Shown here: in pieces, positions 27,787-36,739 of the stretch | How the letters are laid out: each line of letters begins with the position of its first letter | Numbering within the stretch: the first letter of the stretch is position 1 | From: Paenirhizobium daejeonense | Lineage (GTDB): Bacteria; Pseudomonadota; Alphaproteobacteria; Rhizobiales; Rhizobiaceae | DNA length: 64,000 bases | Assembly: GCF_014280875.1 (NCBI RefSeq) | Contig: NZ_JACLAL010000006.1 | Span: forward strand, 372,001-436,000 | Direction: 5' to 3' | Notes under the pieces: generated by a model | Databases searched by the model: none | What the model saw: only the letters and a program-made list of their open reading frames with translations | What the model was told of the DNA's origin: nothing | Translations under genes and position numbers: made by a program

Positions 27787-28287
27787 GCATCTTTCATGCT
27801 TGGCGAGGTCCGCTCAACATCGGGCCTCGCCATCGATAGCCAGCAATCCCGCATATTTTTATAGCCGACGTTCTTCTGGATGGCGCGGGCGATAGGTGGA
27901 CGGGGAGTTGCCGCTCCGGGTGTTTCTCATACCCCCGCGCAGCTCATTAGGCGCTGACGATACAGCTTTTCACCTTCCCCTTGAACTCCGCATTCCGGGA
28001 ACACTCTCCCTCGCATGGCGGTCACGATCAGCATTTCCTCTGCGCCGATAAAACGTCCTGGGCCGTTCTCTCTCTGGGCCGTTTCAAGCACGCCGGCGTG
28101 ACTTGAAAGCGTCGTCCTTGTGGATGAGACACGGGGCTGCCCCTGGGGCGGTTGGTGACCGATAAGATGCTTGTTGTGCAGGCTCGATAGGAAATCGTAG
28201 AATTAGATTGCATTTTAGCGATCGACTTAAGCGGACTCAAAAGCTTCTGCGTCATTCTGTTTGTGACTGATCCAGGAGCAACCGACC
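27787..28287. other. Gene-poor intergenic region
   Basis: No convincing gene is seen in these 501 bases. A hairpin, TGGCGAGG (27801-27808) with CCTCGCCA (27825-27832), follows the DUF892 gene and may act as a terminator, although no T tract follows. The remainder has short imperfect repeats such as GGGCCGTT and no identifiable RNA. Confidence 0.4.
27801..27832 (+). terminator. Hairpin downstream of the DUF892 gene
   Basis: An exact 8-base inverted repeat with a 16-base loop begins 15 bases after the stop codon. It lacks a T run, so rho-independent termination is uncertain; it may also protect the 3' end of the message. Confidence 0.4.
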
Positions 28288-28452
28288 ATGACCACGAGGA
28301 TGAAATCCCTCATTTTCGCGACCAACATCTCACTCGCCATGTGGGCGTGTCTGATCGGTATCGGTGTGTGGGCCTTTCAGGACAATACCCCGCATCTCGA
28401 CGGCCAGTTGACCGCCAGCATCGGCAGTTCCGAAGGCACCAAGTGCTATTGA
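28288..28452 (+). CDS. Small single-helix membrane protein (54 residues), unknown function
   Basis: A short reading frame beginning MTTRMKSLIFATN has a convincing ribosome binding site (CAGGAGC, 9 bases before the ATG). It encodes one hydrophobic helix (about residues 14-30, ISLAMWACLIGIGVWAF) and a short polar C-terminus that ends in TKCY. I do not recognise the family. It lies alone in a gene-poor stretch beside a tRNA. The case for a real gene is the ribosome binding site, a single well-placed membrane segment and normal codon use. Confidence 0.5.
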   Translation: MTTRMKSLIFATNISLAMWACLIGIGVWAFQDNTPHLDGQLTASIGSSEGTKCY

Positions 28453-28628
28453 GTTTTGTTCAGGTTAACCTGCGGTTCTTCTGGAAGGTCCGCGATATTT
28501 CGATTTAGTTTGTTGCACTTGGGGCCATTGTTATATGCAGGTCCTCGTCGCAGTGCGGCTGCGCAGCTTTGCGTGACATGCCTTGATTTCTACTGGGACG
28601 GTAATACCGCTGTGTTCACAGGCGAAAT

Positions 28629-28919
28629 TCAGGCCCTCACCAGATCCGGATCTACTTCCTTTAAAAGTTGACGCATCGCGTCCTGCCGGCAGCAGTCATG
28701 CTTTCCCATGTAATACTCGATGATGGATTCCATCATCTCGTCGTCTGTCAGGCAGAAGGTCTGACGGAAGGTCGTCTCGATGGTCTGAGACCTGGAAGAT
28801 ACGCGGCGCAATACTGTAAACAGCATAACGAAGGCGAAGATGGCGAGAAGCCAAAGAGGCCATCCCATCTTCTGCAGAGCCCGGATCTCAAATCCAAAGA
28901 TACTGATTTCGTTCTGCAT
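28629..28919 (-). CDS. Small membrane protein with a helical C-terminal domain, unknown function
   Basis: A 96-residue protein. One transmembrane helix near the N-terminus (about residues 18-38, MGWPLWLLAIFAFVMLFTVLRR) is followed by a cytoplasmic helical segment with two adjacent Cys (HDCCRQDAMRQLLKEV). The start MQNEISIFGFE at 28919 is chosen; a GTG at 28931 is also in frame. I do not recognise the family. It lies between the 54-residue membrane protein and tRNA-Arg, and no neighbour explains its role. Confidence 0.55.
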   Translation of the reverse strand: MQNEISIFGFEIRALQKMGWPLWLLAIFAFVMLFTVLRRVSSRSQTIETTFRQTFCLTDDEMMESIIEYYMGKHDCCRQDAMRQLLKEVDPDLVRA

Positions 28920-29077
28920 TGCGGTCCCCACGGCAATGATGACGGAAGATTATCGCCGGATGTCCCATTCGAGATCAAGACTTGAAACGTCTTGGGGCCA
29001 GAGCAATCTTGAGTAGTGGTAAATATTCCGCTCTCGGAGCATAGCCAACAGGGCATAGTGAGCGCTCAAAGGGCCGA

Positions 29078-29154
29078 TGGTGATCCCGGCGCGATTCGAA
29101 CGCGCGACCCCCAGATTAGGAATCTGGTGCTCTATCCTGCTGAGCTACGGGACC
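29078..29154 (-). tRNA. tRNA-Arg (anticodon CCT)
   Basis: On the minus strand the 77-base sequence folds as a full cloverleaf: the acceptor GGTCCCG pairs with CGGGATC, the anticodon stem is CCAGA/TCTGG around TTCCTAA (anticodon CCT), the T arm carries GTTCGAAT, and the 3' CCA is encoded (29078-29080). It reads AGG codons. tRNA genes like this are common integration sites, and the region on its 3' side (28.3-29.0 kb) holds only small unknown genes. Confidence 0.95.
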
Positions 29155-29220
29155 ACTTGACGCATCCATACAAAAGGCCGGGCGGGAAGCCAAGCCCTTT
29201 TCCTGAGGTGATGTTCGGCT

Positions 29221-30384
29221 TCAGTCGGTCAGGCGCTGCTCTGCGAGCCTGACCCAATAGGAAATGCCGTAGGCCAGCACCTCGTCGTTGAAGTCGTAGG
29301 CCGGGTGGTGAAGGCCGGGTGTGTCGCCGTGGCCGATCATGATGTAGGCGCCGGGTCTGGACTGCAGCATGAATGCGAAGTCCTCGCCGGCCATCGAGGG
29401 GTCGACCTCGGCATTGACCTTGTCCTTGCCGGCGACATCCATGGCGGCGCGTGTGGCATGTTCGGTCTCCTTCGGATGGTTCACAGTGACCGGGCAGGCG
29501 CGTTCGTACACGACTTCCGCCATCGCCCCGTTGGCGGCGGCGAGGCCTTGGGCAATTTCATGTATGCGCTTTTCGGCGAGGTCGCGGACGGTCTCATCAA
29601 GCGAACGGACCGTGCCGGTCAGCGAAGCCTCTTCCGGAATGATGTTGTGGGTGGTGCCAGCGTTGAAGCGGGTGACGGAAACCACGACGGAACGTATCGG
29701 ATTTGTGTTGCGCGCGGTGATCAGCTGCAGGTTGGTGACGATCTGGGCTCCGATGGCGATCGGGTCCACCGTGTTGTGCGGTTCGGCCGCGTGGCCGCCG
29801 CGGCCCTTGATGGTGATGAAGAACTTGTCCGGGGCGGCCATGATGCCGCCCTTGCGGATTGAGAAGGTGCCGACCGGCTGGCCCGGCATGTTGTGCATGC
29901 CATACACTTCCTCGATGCCGAAACGTTCCATCAGCCCATCCTGGATCATGGCGAGCGCACCTGCGCCGCCTTCTTCCGCCGGCTGGAAGATGACGATGAT
30001 TCGACCGTTGAAATTGCGGGTTTCGGCGAGATATTTTGCCGCACCCAGGAGCATGGCCGTGTGGCCGTCATGGCCGCAGGCGTGCATTCTGCCCGCAATC
30101 TTCGATGCCCAGGGCTTACCGCTGATCTCCTCGATTGGCAAGGCATCCATGTCGGCGCGCAAGCCAATGGAGCGGCCGCTTTCGCCGCGTCCCTTGATCA
30201 CGCCCACGACGCCCGTTCTGCCGATACCGGTTATGATTTCGTCGACACCGAATTCCCTGAGTTTCTCCGTGACGAAGGCCGCGGTGTTCTCGACATCGTA
30301 GAGAATTTCCGGATTGGCATGAAGATGGCGACGCCATTCGCTGACCTCCGCCTGTAGTTCGGCAGCGCGGTTCAATATCGGCAT
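29221..30384 (-). CDS. M20 family amidohydrolase (hippurate hydrolase/aminoacylase-like)
   Basis: A 387-residue metallopeptidase-fold enzyme of the M20D group that removes acyl groups from N-acyl amino acids or acts on related amides. Visible motifs are the HxCGHDGH metal ligands (HACGHDGHTAMLLGA), the EEGG metal ligand (FQPAEEGGAGA), GRGGHAAEPH of the lid domain, and SMAGEDFAFML near the C-terminus. The start MPILNRAAELQAEV at 30384 has a good ribosome binding site (AGGAAAGC); the open frame extends further upstream but without a better start. It diverges from the carboxypeptidase gene. The exact substrate is unknown. Confidence 0.9.
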   Translation of the reverse strand: MPILNRAAELQAEVSEWRRHLHANPEILYDVENTAAFVTEKLREFGVDEIITGIGRTGVVGVIKGRGESGRSIGLRADMDALPIEEISGKPWASKIAGRMHACGHDGHTAMLLGAAKYLAETRNFNGRIIVIFQPAEEGGAGALAMIQDGLMERFGIEEVYGMHNMPGQPVGTFSIRKGGIMAAPDKFFITIKGRGGHAAEPHNTVDPIAIGAQIVTNLQLITARNTNPIRSVVVSVTRFNAGTTHNIIPEEASLTGTVRSLDETVRDLAEKRIHEIAQGLAAANGAMAEVVYERACPVTVNHPKETEHATRAAMDVAGKDKVNAEVDPSMAGEDFAFMLQSRPGAYIMIGHGDTPGLHHPAYDFNDEVLAYGISYWVRLAEQRLTD

Positions 30385-30541
30385 GTTGCTTTCCTGCTCG
30401 ACGAATTCAAGGTATTGCTTGGACTGGCGCGGGAATGCGCGCCTCAAGATTGACGTATTCAATGGGCTTTGCCATTGCTTGAAGTCATAGGGCAAATCAT
30501 TGCCGTTTGCGAGACTCATCCGCATCCGAAGAGGACTGATC

Positions 30542-31660
30542 GTGTCGACGAGGTATTCCACCGTGCAGAAAACCAAGTTCAACGGCCGTAAGCTGGCGGT
30601 CTTTTTCTGTGCACTGGCCGTGGCGTTTCCGACGCTCTCCCATGCCAATCCGAAGATGGTGGTCGATGTTGCCACCGGCAGGGTGATCGAGCATGAGGAT
30701 GCGTTCCGCAAATGGTATCCCGCTTCGCTCACCAAGATGATGACCGCCTATTCGACCTTCAAGGCTATTCGCGCCGGCGAGGTTTCTCTCGAGAGCATCG
30801 TTACGATGAGCAAGGTTGCCGCGGATCAGCCGGCGAGCAAGATGTATTACAAGCCGGGAGCTCAACTGACGCTCGACAGCGCGCTGAAGATCATGTTGGT
30901 CAAGTCGGCCAATGACATTGCCGTTGCCATCGGCGAGCGGGTCGGCGGGTCCCTCGACGGTTTTGTCGCGCGCATGAACGCAGATGCGAGAAGCCTCGGC
31001 ATGACATCCTCGCATTTCATCAACCCCAATGGGCTGCCGGGCAAGGGCCAGTATACGACGGCGCGTGATCTTGCTATCCTCGCCGTTGCATTGCGGCGGC
31101 AGTTCCCGGAATACGCCGGTTATTTCTCGCTAGAGGGTATCAATACCGGCAAGAAGGAATACCCGAATTACAATCTGCTGATCGGTCGCTTCGACGGCGC
31201 GGATGGCATGAAGACGGGCTATATCTGCGCTTCCGGTTTCAATCAGGTTTCCTCGGCCACCCGTAACGGCCGGACGGTCGTTTCGGTCGTTCTCGGCGCC
31301 GACAGTCTCGGCGGGCGCGCCGACGTCTCCGCCGAACTGCTGCAGAAGGCGCTGACCACATCGGGCGCTTCCGGTCCGCGCCTCGATACGTTGCAGCCAT
31401 ATGGCGATGCGGCGGGCGAGGTGACCGACATCAGCGCCGAAGTCTGCAATCCGAAAGCGCGAGAGGTACGTAGCGAGGGGCGCGACGAGGCGGGCCGTAT
31501 GAAGCTGCGTTCGCCCTATATCCATGAAATGGGACGGCCGCCGCGTACGGTTTTCGCCGGCCTTATCCCCGGCAGCGAAACGCCGGCCAAGAAGCCGGGC
31601 GGGGCGGACGTCGCAGAGATTGCCAACGTGCCGATCCCTAAGCCGCGGCCGACCTTCTGA
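30542..31660 (+). CDS. D-alanyl-D-alanine carboxypeptidase (S11 family, DacC/PBP-like)
   Basis: A 372-residue penicillin-binding protein that trims the terminal D-Ala from peptidoglycan peptides in the periplasm. An N-terminal signal segment (about residues 15-36) ends at SHA. The active-site motifs are Ser62-Leu-Thr-Lys65 in YPASLTKM, KSANDIAVAIGE (SxN) and DGMKTGYICASG (KTG). The start is a GTG at 30542 with GAGGAC upstream. A CobW-type GTPase follows after 14 bases, so the two genes are probably co-transcribed. The C-terminal tail is Pro/Lys rich and lacks an obvious membrane anchor. Confidence 0.9.
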   Translation: MSTRYSTVQKTKFNGRKLAVFFCALAVAFPTLSHANPKMVVDVATGRVIEHEDAFRKWYPASLTKMMTAYSTFKAIRAGEVSLESIVTMSKVAADQPASKMYYKPGAQLTLDSALKIMLVKSANDIAVAIGERVGGSLDGFVARMNADARSLGMTSSHFINPNGLPGKGQYTTARDLAILAVALRRQFPEYAGYFSLEGINTGKKEYPNYNLLIGRFDGADGMKTGYICASGFNQVSSATRNGRTVVSVVLGADSLGGRADVSAELLQKALTTSGASGPRLDTLQPYGDAAGEVTDISAEVCNPKAREVRSEGRDEAGRMKLRSPYIHEMGRPPRTVFAGLIPGSETPAKKPGGADVAEIANVPIPKPRPTF

Positions 31661-31674
31661 TTTCGAGAGATACC

Positions 31675-32838
31675 ATGTCCTCTGCAAAAGGCCGGATTCC
31701 GGTCTCGATCATCACCGGCTTCCTTGGCGCCGGAAAGTCGACGCTCCTCAACCGGATCCTGAAGGATCCTGTAATGAAGGACGCTGCCGTCATCATCAAC
31801 GAGTTCGGCGAGGTCGGGATCGATCATATGCTGGTCGAGGCCTCGAACGACGCGGTCATCGAACTTGCGGACGGATGCCTTTGCTGCACGGTGCGCGGCG
31901 AACTGGTCGAGACGCTTGCAATGCTGATCGACGGCATGCAGACCGGAAAACTGAAGCCGATTTCACGGGTCGTGATCGAGACCACTGGTCTTGCTGATCC
32001 GGCACCGGTCATGCAATCGGTCATGGGACATCCGGCGATCAGCCAGCATTTCGATCTCGATGGCGTCATAACCGTGGTCGATGCGGTCAACGGCTTGAAA
32101 ACGCTTGAAGGGTTTTCAGAAGCCCTGCGGCAAGTGGCGGTAGCGGACCGGCTGATCCTGACGAAAAAGACGCTTGCGGACGATGCCGCCATCAACGCGC
32201 TTAGTGACCGGCTGAAGGAACTAAATCCTCGCGCCGCGATGACAGATGGCGACAGTGAAGAAGCAGGTAGAGCGGCAGTTCTCGTTAACGGGCTCTATGA
32301 TCCGGCGACGAAGATCGCCGATGTCGATCGCTGGCTTAAGGACGAGATCGCGGCGGAACATGACCTCGATCATCACACCGACGAACACCACGGTCACGAT
32401 CATGACCACGGGCATAACCACCATGATGGTCACCATCACCGCCACGATGTGAACAGGCACGGTGATGACATCCGTTCCTATTCGATCATCCATGACCAGC
32501 CGATTGATCCGATGGCGCTGGAGATGTTTCTCGACATTCTCCGTTCGACCCATGGAGAAAAGTTGCTGCGCATGAAGGCGGTGGTGGCGCTGACCGACCG
32601 GCCGGACCGGCCGGTGGTGCTGCACGGAGTGCAGTCGATTTTCCCTCAGCCGGTCCGCCTGCCGGCCTGGCCCGATCCGTCCGACCGGCGCACCCGTCTT
32701 GTGCTGATCACCAAGGATCTTCCGGAAACCTACGTGCGGGAATTGTTCGACGCGTTTACCGGACGCCCCGCGATCGACCGGCCGGACAGGGCTGCATTGG
32801 AAGACAATCCGCTGGCCATTCCGGGCCTGAAGATCTGA
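31675..32838 (+). CDS. CobW/COG0523 family GTPase with His-rich linker
   Basis: A 387-residue metal-chaperone-type GTPase. The P-loop is GFLGAGKST (residues 15-23), the metal-binding Cys motif is Cys68-Leu-Cys-Cys71 in DGCLCCTVRG, and a His-rich stretch of about 40 residues (EHDLDHHTDEHHGHDH...) separates the G domain from the CobW C-terminal domain. COG0523 proteins with such linkers deliver zinc, and some deliver cobalt or iron. The gene follows a D,D-carboxypeptidase rather than a cob operon, so zinc delivery seems likelier than cobalamin synthesis, but this is an inference. No zinc-repressor box was found upstream. Confidence 0.9.
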   Translation: MSSAKGRIPVSIITGFLGAGKSTLLNRILKDPVMKDAAVIINEFGEVGIDHMLVEASNDAVIELADGCLCCTVRGELVETLAMLIDGMQTGKLKPISRVVIETTGLADPAPVMQSVMGHPAISQHFDLDGVITVVDAVNGLKTLEGFSEALRQVAVADRLILTKKTLADDAAINALSDRLKELNPRAAMTDGDSEEAGRAAVLVNGLYDPATKIADVDRWLKDEIAAEHDLDHHTDEHHGHDHDHGHNHHDGHHHRHDVNRHGDDIRSYSIIHDQPIDPMALEMFLDILRSTHGEKLLRMKAVVALTDRPDRPVVLHGVQSIFPQPVRLPAWPDPSDRRTRLVLITKDLPETYVRELFDAFTGRPAIDRPDRAALEDNPLAIPGLKI

Positions 32839-32888
32839 CGGCCGCGGCGGCGGACGGGTCCTGATTTATCTGATTGCGTTGCCGGATC

Positions 32889-33125
32889 TCACCGCTTCTC
32901 GCCCTTGCGGATCAGGAAGCGGTGGCCAGTATCGATCTTGATGCTTTCCAGCAGGTCGTGTCCGTCTTCCTGGCAGAAGTGCGGGATGTCGATCACGGCC
33001 AGAGGGTCGGTGGTCTCGATGGCGAGTTCAGTGCCGGCGGCCAGATCGGCCATCCGGCGACGGGTCTTGAGGACCGGCAGGGGACATTTCAGCCCCTTCA
33101 GGTCATAGACCACAGGCTCACTCAT
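32889..33125 (-). CDS. TusA-family sulfurtransferase
   Basis: A 78-residue protein of the TusA/SirA fold. The family hallmark is the CPxP motif LKCPLPVLKTRR with the persulfide-carrying Cys14. TusA proteins relay sulfur to tRNA 2-thiouridine and molybdenum-cofactor synthesis. The start overlaps the stop of the upstream L,D-transpeptidase gene by four bases (ATGA), which implies co-translation. Whether it is TusA proper or a paralogue is not known. Confidence 0.87.
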   Translation of the reverse strand: MSEPVVYDLKGLKCPLPVLKTRRRMADLAAGTELAIETTDPLAVIDIPHFCQEDGHDLLESIKIDTGHRFLIRKGEKR

Positions 33126-34426
33126 TGCGTTTGCCAGAACTTCCAGAACGGCTTCTTTTCAGCCTGAGCGGTTTCCTGTGCCGGCGTAGTGGTGTCTGTG
33201 GTCGCCGTCAGCGGATTGGGTTGAGGTACGGGAACGGCGGCCGGCGTGCCCTGCTGCGGCGCGGTTGCAGCGCCAGGAGCGGCAGCGACAGCAACCGCAG
33301 CGGTCTGCTGCGGCGGCTGCGCGTTTGCCGGCGCGGGCGTGCTCTGGTTCGGCTTCGCCGCCGCCATGCGGGCAATCGCAGCCGGCGCCGATGTCGGCGC
33401 GGCGGACTGCGCTGTCTGTATTTTCTCGGCGTCCTCGAGAGATACGAGTTTGCCGGCCTTCAGCGCGGAGCCGGTCGGCGCATAGGCGAGGTCGTGACCC
33501 TTGCGCTGGTCGGCGACGATCGCCTTGCGCTCGGCTTCGGTCGGATCGTACCAGACCTTGTCGCCAAGCTTCTTCAACGCCTTGTCATAGGCCATCTGAT
33601 AGGTCTTGTTGTAGGAATTGAGCGCCATCTCCAGTGCCGGCGGCGTCGACATGGGGGGGCAGGCTGCACCGGCGTTCATGCCCTTACCGCCTTCTACCTG
33701 CTGGTTGAAGACGTATTTCTTGCCGCAGACGGCGACCTCGGGGGGACGCTTGGTCACCTCGAAATTATCGTAGCCGGCTTTCAGCATCTGCCAGAATTCG
33801 AAATGCGGGCTGGCGCGATGGCGTGCCATGTTTTCTGCGGTCATGCGGAAGGGGAAGGCCTGCAGCTGGATGGTCTGCTGGCCGCCCTTGAAAGCGTCGC
33901 GGGCGAAAGCGTAGATCTCGAGGATCTGTTCGTCCGTCATCGAATAGCAGCCGGCGGACGAGCAGGCGCCGTGAATCATCAGGTTCGTGCCGTTACGGCC
34001 GTTGGCGGAGTCGTAACGGTTGGGAAAGCCGGTGTTGATGGCGAGGTAATACTTGGAATTCGGATTGAGATGCTGGGGCGACAGCGGATAGAAGCCTTCC
34101 GGCGCCTGCCGATCGCCTTCCTTCATTTTCGGCCCGAGCCTGCCCGACCATGCGCAGATCGCGTATTCCTTGATCTTCTCAAAACGGTTGTCCGTCTTCG
34201 CCTTCCAGATCTCGAGAACCCCCTCTTCCTTGAAGATGCGGATCGCGATTGGCGAATTGCGCTCCATGCCCTTCGCCTGCATGTCCGCGAGGATCTTGGG
34301 CGACAGGGGATGATCAACCTTGTCCTTGACCTGGGACAGATCGACGGTTTCAAGCGTTTCGTTGACTGTGCAACCGGCCAGCAGCGCAGCCATGGTCAAA
34401 ACGAGGACAGACGATTTCCAACGCAT
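33122..34426 (-). CDS. L,D-transpeptidase (YkuD-domain) lipoprotein
   Basis: A 434-residue protein with a lipoprotein signal (MRWKSSVLVLTMAALLAGC, Cys19). The YkuD catalytic motif is seen in MIHGACSSAGCYSMTD (His and Cys of the SxGC signature), in the middle of the protein. It would act in the periplasm to cross-link peptidoglycan or attach proteins to it. The last third (from about residue 340) is rich in Ala, Pro and Thr and ends FWKFWQTQ. The start MRWKSSV is chosen over MYLFRDEPSG at 34456 to place the signal peptide at the N-terminus. It overlaps tusA by four bases. Confidence 0.88.
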   Translation of the reverse strand: MRWKSSVLVLTMAALLAGCTVNETLETVDLSQVKDKVDHPLSPKILADMQAKGMERNSPIAIRIFKEEGVLEIWKAKTDNRFEKIKEYAICAWSGRLGPKMKEGDRQAPEGFYPLSPQHLNPNSKYYLAINTGFPNRYDSANGRNGTNLMIHGACSSAGCYSMTDEQILEIYAFARDAFKGGQQTIQLQAFPFRMTAENMARHRASPHFEFWQMLKAGYDNFEVTKRPPEVAVCGKKYVFNQQVEGGKGMNAGAACPPMSTPPALEMALNSYNKTYQMAYDKALKKLGDKVWYDPTEAERKAIVADQRKGHDLAYAPTGSALKAGKLVSLEDAEKIQTAQSAAPTSAPAAIARMAAAKPNQSTPAPANAQPPQQTAAVAVAAAPGAATAPQQGTPAAVPVPQPNPLTATTDTTTPAQETAQAEKKPFWKFWQTQ

Positions 34427-34599
34427 TCCGGACGGCTCATCTCGAAAAAGATACAAGTGCTTTCGTCGGAAAGCGCCATGCTGCCAATTTATGGTTTCAA
34501 TCTTTACAAATCATAAACCAAAGGCGCCAGCCCGACCAGTATATGGCCGCCGATAACGCTGCAAAGCAGCAGCATTGTGGCGGATCTGCACTGCAAGCC

Positions 34600-35553
34600 T
34601 CAGAGATTGCGCCCGATGTTGAGGAATTTCTGACGGCGGTCGTTGCGCAGCTTTTCTCCCGGTTGGCCCGAAAGCTCGGCAAGGGCGCCAGCGATGACGT
34701 CGCCGGCGGTGTCGATGACCCGCTGGGGATCGCGATGGCCGCCGCCGACCGGCTCGGGAATGATGCCGTCGATGACACCGAGCGCCTTGAGGTCATCGGC
34801 GGTGATCTTCATGTTGGTTGCCGCTTCCTTGGCGCGGGTGGAATCGCGCCAGAGGATGGAGGCAGCACCTTCCGGCGAAATGACCGAATAGATCGCGTGT
34901 TCCAGCATGTAGACGCGGTTGCCGGTGGCAATGGCGATCGCGCCGCCGGAGCCGCCTTCACCGATGACGACCGAGACGATCGGAACGTGCAGTGAAAGGC
35001 ACATTTCCGTCGAGCGGGCGATGGCTTCCGCCTGGCCGCGTTCCTCGGCGCCGACGCCGGGATATGCACCGGCCGTATCGATCAGGCTGACGACCGGCAG
35101 GCCGAAGCGGTCGGCCATTTCCATGATGCGGATGGCCTTGCGGTAACCTTCCGGACGGGGGCTGCCGAAATTGTGCTTGAGGCGTGACTTGGTGTCGTTG
35201 CCCTTTTCCTGGCCGATCACGGCGACGGGTTGGCCACGGAAGCGGGCGAGGCCTGCCTGGATCGCAGCGTCCTCGGCGAACTTGCGGTCGCCGGCAAGCG
35301 GCGTGAATTCGGTGAACAGGCGAGCGGCGTAATCGACGAAGTGCGGACGCTGCGGATGGCGCGCGACCTGTGTCTTCTGCCAGGGGTTGAGCTTGGAATA
35401 GATCTCCACCATGGCCTCGCCGACGCGAGCCTCCAGCCGACCGATCTCCTCGGAGGTGTCGATGCTCTGGTCTTCCTCGGCAAGTTTCTTCAACTCGTGG
35501 ATCTTTGCCTCGAGGTCGGAGATTGGCTTTTCGAAGTCGAGATAGTTGTGCAT
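34600..35553 (-). CDS. accA: Acetyl-CoA carboxylase carboxyltransferase subunit alpha
   Basis: A 317-residue carboxyltransferase subunit that moves the carboxyl group from biotin to acetyl-CoA, the first step of fatty acid synthesis. The start [18 protein letters not shown] and the segments [47 protein letters not shown] and [16 protein letters not shown] are characteristic. It lies directly downstream of xerD on the minus strand, a usual rhizobial neighbourhood. Confidence 0.97.
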   Translation of the reverse strand: MHNYLDFEKPISDLEAKIHELKKLAEEDQSIDTSEEIGRLEARVGEAMVEIYSKLNPWQKTQVARHPQRPHFVDYAARLFTEFTPLAGDRKFAEDAAIQAGLARFRGQPVAVIGQEKGNDTKSRLKHNFGSPRPEGYRKAIRIMEMADRFGLPVVSLIDTAGAYPGVGAEERGQAEAIARSTEMCLSLHVPIVSVVIGEGGSGGAIAIATGNRVYMLEHAIYSVISPEGAASILWRDSTRAKEAATNMKITADDLKALGVIDGIIPEPVGGGHRDPQRVIDTAGDVIAGALAELSGQPGEKLRNDRRQKFLNIGRNL

Positions 35554-35629
35554 GAAATCCGTTCCGATCTTTCTGCCCTGGCCATTCTTGCGCCTGGCGC
35601 TGGCATTGCCAGTCTGGAGAGCCGAGGCT

Positions 35630-36571
35630 CTAATCGTGGTTTTTGGCCTGTTTTGCAAGGGGGTGATGTGTCTGGACCAGCTTCTGGAGCCTTTCATCCA
35701 GCACATGTGTGTAGATTTGTGTCGTGGAAATGTCGCTGTGGCCCAGCAATTCCTGCACGACGCGCAGGTCTGCGCCGTTCTGCAGGAGGTGGCTGGCAAA
35801 GGCATGGCGCAGGACATGCGGAGAAATGGCCGACGCCCTCAAGCCTGCCCTGATCGCAAGGTCCTTGAGGTCTCGGGCGAAAACCTGACGGGGGAGATGG
35901 CCTTCCTTGCTTGCGGCGGGGAAAAGGAAGGGGCCGGTTTCTCCGTCCGTTTCCGCAGCAAGTTGTTGGCCATAACGGGCGACCGCGGCGATTGCGGCCT
36001 TGGAAAGCGGCACCAGCCTTTCCTTGTTTCCCTTGCCGCGGATCATCAGGAAACGGCCTTCCTGCGCCAGAACCTTGGCCGGCAGGGCTACCAGTTCGCT
36101 GACGCGCATGCCGGTGGCGTAAAGCAGTTCCAGCAGAGCCAGCATGCGCAGCCGTGACAGCTGTCCGGGACCGGCGAGAGCCGCCTCCTGCTCGGCGAGC
36201 GAGAGCAGCCGGCTCACCTCATCTTCGGAAAGTGTCTTGGGGAGAGGCCGCGATTTCTTCGGAGAGTCGAGAATGGCCGTCGGATCGTCGCCCCTCAGGC
36301 CCTCGGCGTAGAGAAACTTGTAGAACTGCCGCATGGTGGAGAGGCGGCGGGCCTGAGATGTCGGCTCGTATCCCCTTCTGGCGAGATCCGAGAGATAAGC
36401 GGAGAGCGTCTGCTGGTCGGCCGCATCGAGAGCGATCTTCCGTGGGCTTAGAAAGTCGTGGAGGTCGCCGAGATCGCGCTCGTAGGACGACAGCGTGTTG
36501 GCGGCGGCTCCGCGCTCCGCGCTCATCATCTCCAGAAAGGCCTCCATGCGGGCCCGGCTCAAATCGGACAA
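35630..36571 (-). CDS. xerD: Site-specific tyrosine recombinase XerD
   Basis: A 313-residue tyrosine recombinase that, with XerC, resolves chromosome dimers at dif. The N-terminal SAM-like core-binding domain ([24 protein letters not shown]) is followed by the catalytic domain with the Arg ([12 protein letters not shown]), Hx[21 protein letters not shown] and the Tyr nucleophile. The arrangement xerD-accA with a small membrane protein upstream and the divergent aroK fits the Rhizobiales chromosome. Confidence 0.95.
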   Translation of the reverse strand: MSDLSRARMEAFLEMMSAERGAAANTLSSYERDLGDLHDFLSPRKIALDAADQQTLSAYLSDLARRGYEPTSQARRLSTMRQFYKFLYAEGLRGDDPTAILDSPKKSRPLPKTLSEDEVSRLLSLAEQEAALAGPGQLSRLRMLALLELLYATGMRVSELVALPAKVLAQEGRFLMIRGKGNKERLVPLSKAAIAAVARYGQQLAAETDGETGPFLFPAASKEGHLPRQVFARDLKDLAIRAGLRASAISPHVLRHAFASHLLQNGADLRVVQELLGHSDISTTQIYTHVLDERLQKLVQTHHPLAKQAKNHD

Positions 36572-36586
36572 GACGGCCTCCGCTGG

Positions 36587-36739
36587 TTATTGTACGGTCG
36601 GATTGACCCGTTCGGAAGGGATGCGAACGATGACATCCCGTTCCCGGGGTTCGACGAATACCACCAGCGACCACATGATGCCGTAGACGATCGCGACGGC
36701 GGTGGCACAGAAGAAAGCGAAACGGAGCAAGGTGGGCAT
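36587..36739 (-). CDS. Small membrane protein (50 residues), unknown function
   Basis: The frame runs from MPTLLRFAFFCATAV to RVNPTVQ. One hydrophobic helix (about residues 4-28) is followed by a short basic tail with the segment EPRERDVIVRIPSERV. A protein of this size commonly occupies the gap between aroK and xerD in rhizobia, sometimes annotated wrongly as a histidine kinase (recollection, not a search). It lies 15 bases before the xerD start on the same strand, so it is likely co-transcribed with it. Confidence 0.72.
   Translation of the reverse strand: MPTLLRFAFFCATAVAIVYGIMWSLVVFVEPRERDVIVRIPSERVNPTVQ

Noticed and set aside
34504..34575. A 23-residue minus-strand frame (MLLLCSVIGG...) between accA and the L,D-transpeptidase
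   Set aside because: It is very short and has no clear ribosome binding site. It might be real, but the sequence alone does not support it.
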